NCBI GenBank assembly: GCA_902580945.1
Contig: CACHML010000005.1
Span: forward strand, 1-64,000
Direction: 5' to 3'
Source of the DNA: an uncultured Pelagibacteraceae bacterium
GTDB taxonomy: Bacteria; Pseudomonadota; Alphaproteobacteria; Pelagibacterales; Pelagibacteraceae
DNA length: 64,000 bases
Part shown: positions 61,619-64,000 of the stretch, piece by piece
Numbering within the stretch: the first letter of the stretch is position 1
Layout: each line of letters opens with the position of its first letter
Notes under the pieces: model-generated
Database searches by the model: none
What the model saw: only the letters and a program-made list of their open reading frames with translations
Told to the model about the DNA's origin: nothing
Made by a program: the position numbers and the translations under genes

Positions 61619-62593
61619 ATGGCAGTTAAAGCATTAAGCTATATTGGGGTAAATTCTGATAAATTTGAGGACTGGTCTCTTTATTCACAAAATTATTTAG
61701 GTATGCAAAAGATAGATCGAGGAAAAGATATTTTATCTTTTCGTATGGATGATCAAAAGCAAAGGTTGACTATTACAGGAGAAAAAGGAGATGGATTAGG
61801 TTTTTTAGGATGGGAAGTTGAAAACAAAGAGGATCTTCAAATTTTTGCAACAAAACTTGAAAAAAATAAAATAGTTGTGCATCAAGGAAAGTCTTCTTTT
61901 GCAGATAAACGTTTTGTTGAAGATCTAATTTATTTTGATGATCCACAGGGTAATCGTATTGAACTTGTTTATAATCCAATGATAGATACCGACCCTTTTA
62001 AACCTGGAAGACCTATTTCAGGATTTAAGACAGGAGCTTTAGGAATGGGCCATGCTGTAGTTCATGTAAAAAAAATTGATGATTTAATACCTTTTTATAC
62101 AAACATAATGGGATTTAAAATTAGTGACTATAGCCACACACCAATATCATTATGTTTTTTTCACGTTAATGGCAGACATCATAGTCTTGCTTTGTTTGGT
62201 TCTGGAAGAACTGGTTTTCATCATTTTATGGTAGAATATAATAATCTAGATGATGTTGGCCAGGGTTATGATCTATTACAATATAAAGACAATGCAATCG
62301 CTTACACTATGGGTAGACATACAAATGATTACATGACATCTTTTTATTCAATAACTCCATCTGGATTTTTTATAGAAAATGGATGGGGAGGAAGAATTAT
62401 AGATCCAGAAACTTGGCAACCAATAGAAACTTTTGAGGGTCCAAGCTTTTGGGGACATGAAAGACTTTACTTACCAGAAGAAGAAAGAATGAAGTTTAGA
62501 AATAAAAGACTTGAAACTGCATCTCAAGGAAAACAAGCACCATTGTTAATTGACTGTCCTTGGTTATATTCAAATTTAAAAAAAAAAAAATAA
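61619..62593 (+). CDS. VOC-superfamily extradiol ring-cleavage dioxygenase (BphC-like)
   Basis: A 324-residue protein made of two VOC modules, the size and build of type I extradiol dioxygenases. The iron ligands are in GMGHAVVHVKK (His near 142), GFHHFMVEY (His near 198) and FFIENGWGG (Glu near 252). They cut catechols next to the hydroxyls (meta cleavage). The neighbouring MhpA-like hydroxylase and FAH-family hydrolase would provide the steps before and after. Start at the ATG 25 bases after the hairpin. Confidence 0.88.
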   Translation: MAVKALSYIGVNSDKFEDWSLYSQNYLGMQKIDRGKDILSFRMDDQKQRLTITGEKGDGLGFLGWEVENKEDLQIFATKLEKNKIVVHQGKSSFADKRFVEDLIYFDDPQGNRIELVYNPMIDTDPFKPGRPISGFKTGALGMGHAVVHVKKIDDLIPFYTNIMGFKISDYSHTPISLCFFHVNGRHHSLALFGSGRTGFHHFMVEYNNLDDVGQGYDLLQYKDNAIAYTMGRHTNDYMTSFYSITPSGFFIENGWGGRIIDPETWQPIETFEGPSFWGHERLYLPEEERMKFRNKRLETASQGKQAPLLIDCPWLYSNLKKKK

Positions 62594-62605
62594 TTTAAAA
62601 TATCA

Positions 62606-64000
62606 ATGAAAGAATTTGATATAACAATTGTAGGATTAGGTCCTGCTGGAGGAACATTAGCAAATCTTCTTGCTATGCATGGTTTCTCAATTTTAATATT
62701 AGATAAAGAAAAAAGTTTTTATCCACTACCTAGAGCTGTTCATTTTGATGATGAAATAATGAGGGTATTTCAAACTATAGGAATAACTAAAGATTTTTTA
62801 AAATATACAATTATAAATAAAGGTACAAAATTTGTTAATTCAAAGAAAAAGGTAATATTAGATTGGCCAAGACCAAAAAAAATCACAGATAATGGCTGGT
62901 ATCCTAGTTATAGATTTCATCAACCTGATTTAGAAAAACAACTTAGAAAAAAACTAAAAAGTTATAAAAAAGTATTCATTGAACAAAATGCAAATGTTTT
63001 AAAAATTACAAACTCTAAAAATAATGTAAATATCAAATATGTAAATTCTAATAACAAAAAAATTTTTCATATAAAGTCAAAATATTTGGTTGGATGTGAT
63101 GGAGCCAATTCAATTACTAGAACTCAAATGAGAACAAAGATGGATAATTTAGGTTTTACACAAAAATGGGCAGTTGTAGATTTAATTTTAAAAAAAAATA
63201 AAAAAAATTTACCAGATAGAACAATTCAGTACTCAAACCCTAAACAACCCGCAACATACTGCAGAAATGTTGGTAAACGAAGAAGATGGGAATTTGCAAT
63301 TAAGAAAAATCTAAATGATAAAAAGGTTCTTTCAGAAAATTATATTTGGAATTTTTTAAAACCTTGGATAAAGAAAAGTGAAGCAATACTCGAAAGGAAG
63401 ACCATTTATACATTCAAGTCAGCAATTGCTAGAAAGTGGCGCAAAGGTAGAATATTTATTGCTGGCGATGCAGCTCATTTAATGCCTCCTTTTATGGGTC
63501 AGGGAATGTGTGCAGGAATAAGAGATGCATCAAATTTAGCATGGAAAATTGCATCATGCTTAAGAATTAAACATAATGAAGCTATTTTAAACTCTTATCA
63601 AACAGAAAGGTCTCTTAATGTTAAAGAATATATTGAGACTACTATGAGAATGGGGGAGTTTGTAAATGCTGTTGAGTCAATACAAATTACTAAAAATATT
63701 AGTTCTAATGATCAAGGTGTTAAAAGCATGCAGTCAATTAAACCAAAATTAGGAAAAGGTCTTGGACAACATAAAGATAAAAATAGAGGAAAAATATTTC
63801 CTCAATTTAAATTAAACAAATACAAAAACTTAGATGATTATTTTTCTAAAAAGGCAGTTTTAATATTATCCTCAGACATTAAAGCTAAGATTTTTAAAAA
63901 TTATTCATTATTGGAAGCGAAAAGTTTAAAGAATTTATCAATCTATTTAAAAAAAATTAATTCAAAAGCTATTTTAGTAAGACCAGATAGATTTATTTTA
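62606..64000 (+). CDS. FAD-dependent aromatic hydroxylase, MhpA-like (3' end missing)
   Basis: The frame stays open for all 465 codons to the window end. The N-terminal FAD motif is VGLGPAGGTLANLLA near residue 10, LVGCDGANSITR near 168 and the second FAD/ribityl motif GDAAHLMPPFMGQGMCAGIRDA near 290; the end has the RPDRFIL typical of the C-terminal thioredoxin-like domain, so only a few residues are likely missing. It belongs to the PheA/TfdB group; 3-(3-hydroxyphenyl)propionate hydroxylase is the closest match by eye. It lies 12 bases after the dioxygenase gene. Confidence 0.9.
   Translation, partial: MKEFDITIVGLGPAGGTLANLLAMHGFSILILDKEKSFYPLPRAVHFDDEIMRVFQTIGITKDFLKYTIINKGTKFVNSKKKVILDWPRPKKITDNGWYPSYRFHQPDLEKQLRKKLKSYKKVFIEQNANVLKITNSKNNVNIKYVNSNNKKIFHIKSKYLVGCDGANSITRTQMRTKMDNLGFTQKWAVVDLILKKNKKNLPDRTIQYSNPKQPATYCRNVGKRRRWEFAIKKNLNDKKVLSENYIWNFLKPWIKKSEAILERKTIYTFKSAIARKWRKGRIFIAGDAAHLMPPFMGQGMCAGIRDASNLAWKIASCLRIKHNEAILNSYQTERSLNVKEYIETTMRMGEFVNAVESIQITKNISSNDQGVKSMQSIKPKLGKGLGQHKDKNRGKIFPQFKLNKYKNLDDYFSKKAVLILSSDIKAKIFKNYSLLEAKSLKNLSIYLKKINSKAILVRPDRFIL

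Noticed and set aside
1-64000. CRISPR arrays, insertion sequences, prophage or rRNA
   Set aside because: No spaced direct-repeat array, transposase, integrase, phage gene or rRNA sequence was seen on either strand.

Overview
The window looks like chromosome of a streamlined marine alphaproteobacterium of the SAR11 clade (Candidatus Pelagibacter or a close relative). The evidence is very AT-rich DNA, intergenic gaps that are mostly below 150 bases with many 1-14 base gene overlaps, only one specific regulator, and several genes typical of SAR11: a TPP riboswitch placed directly before an SSS-family transporter (thiV), an aprMBA set, a taurine ABC system and several TRAP transporters. I see no insertion sequence, prophage, CRISPR array or rRNA. 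No stretch longer than 300 bases lacks a gene; the longest gaps are 13411-13638 (228 bases) and 38215-38460 (246 bases, with a candidate 48-residue ORF).

Region by region. 1-2631: the 3' part of a sugar/polyol-type ABC ATPase, an EamA transporter and a PAPS sulfotransferase. 2628-5780: pta and an hpsN-like dehydrogenase, divergent from a BASS-family transporter. 5792-7484: a double winged-helix regulator with a two-copy operator-like repeat in front of it, a small membrane protein and an SMR transporter lacking the usual glutamate. 7494-16107: an Ldh2-family dehydrogenase, an epoxide-hydrolase-like protein, tauCBA (TauC has a very long N-terminal extension), then divergently taurine-pyruvate aminotransferase and alanine dehydrogenase. 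16104-34587: housekeeping genes (tesA/ybbA/ybbP, thioredoxin-like, riboswitch-thiV, rseP, HU, amt, bcp, rhodanese, recX, cysQ, mnmA, a trans-sulfuration-type PLP enzyme, MFS, pabBAC, HIT). 34684-42876: aprM-aprB-aprA, a 116-residue unknown, TauE/SafE exporter, suyAB and xsc. 42927-47625: SxtJ-, DUF5989/SxtK- and SxtI-like genes, an SGNH hydrolase and an alpha/beta hydrolase. 47622-50422: a TRAP transporter. 50553-57796: GST, a glycine-zipper lipoprotein, tRNA-Met, apt, mtnP-PhyH-mtnA-sulfatase. 57777-64000: a second TRAP transporter, an FAH hydrolase, an extradiol dioxygenase and an MhpA-like hydroxylase (cut by the window end).

The strongest theme is C2/C3 sulfonate use. Taurine would enter by TauABC, lose its amino group to pyruvate by Tpa (Ald recycles the alanine), and sulfoacetaldehyde would be cleaved by Xsc to sulfite and acetyl phosphate, which Pta turns into acetyl-CoA. 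Dihydroxypropanesulfonate would be oxidised by the HpsN-like enzyme to sulfolactate, which SuyAB cleaves to pyruvate and sulfite. Sulfite could be exported by the TauE-like protein or oxidised to APS by AprBA working in reverse. The individual reactions are known from these families; that they work together in this organism is inference from gene content and proximity. A second theme is a compact ring-cleavage set with its own TRAP transporter at the right end, and a third is a short 5'-methylthioadenosine salvage operon that includes an unexpected Fe/2-oxoglutarate dioxygenase.
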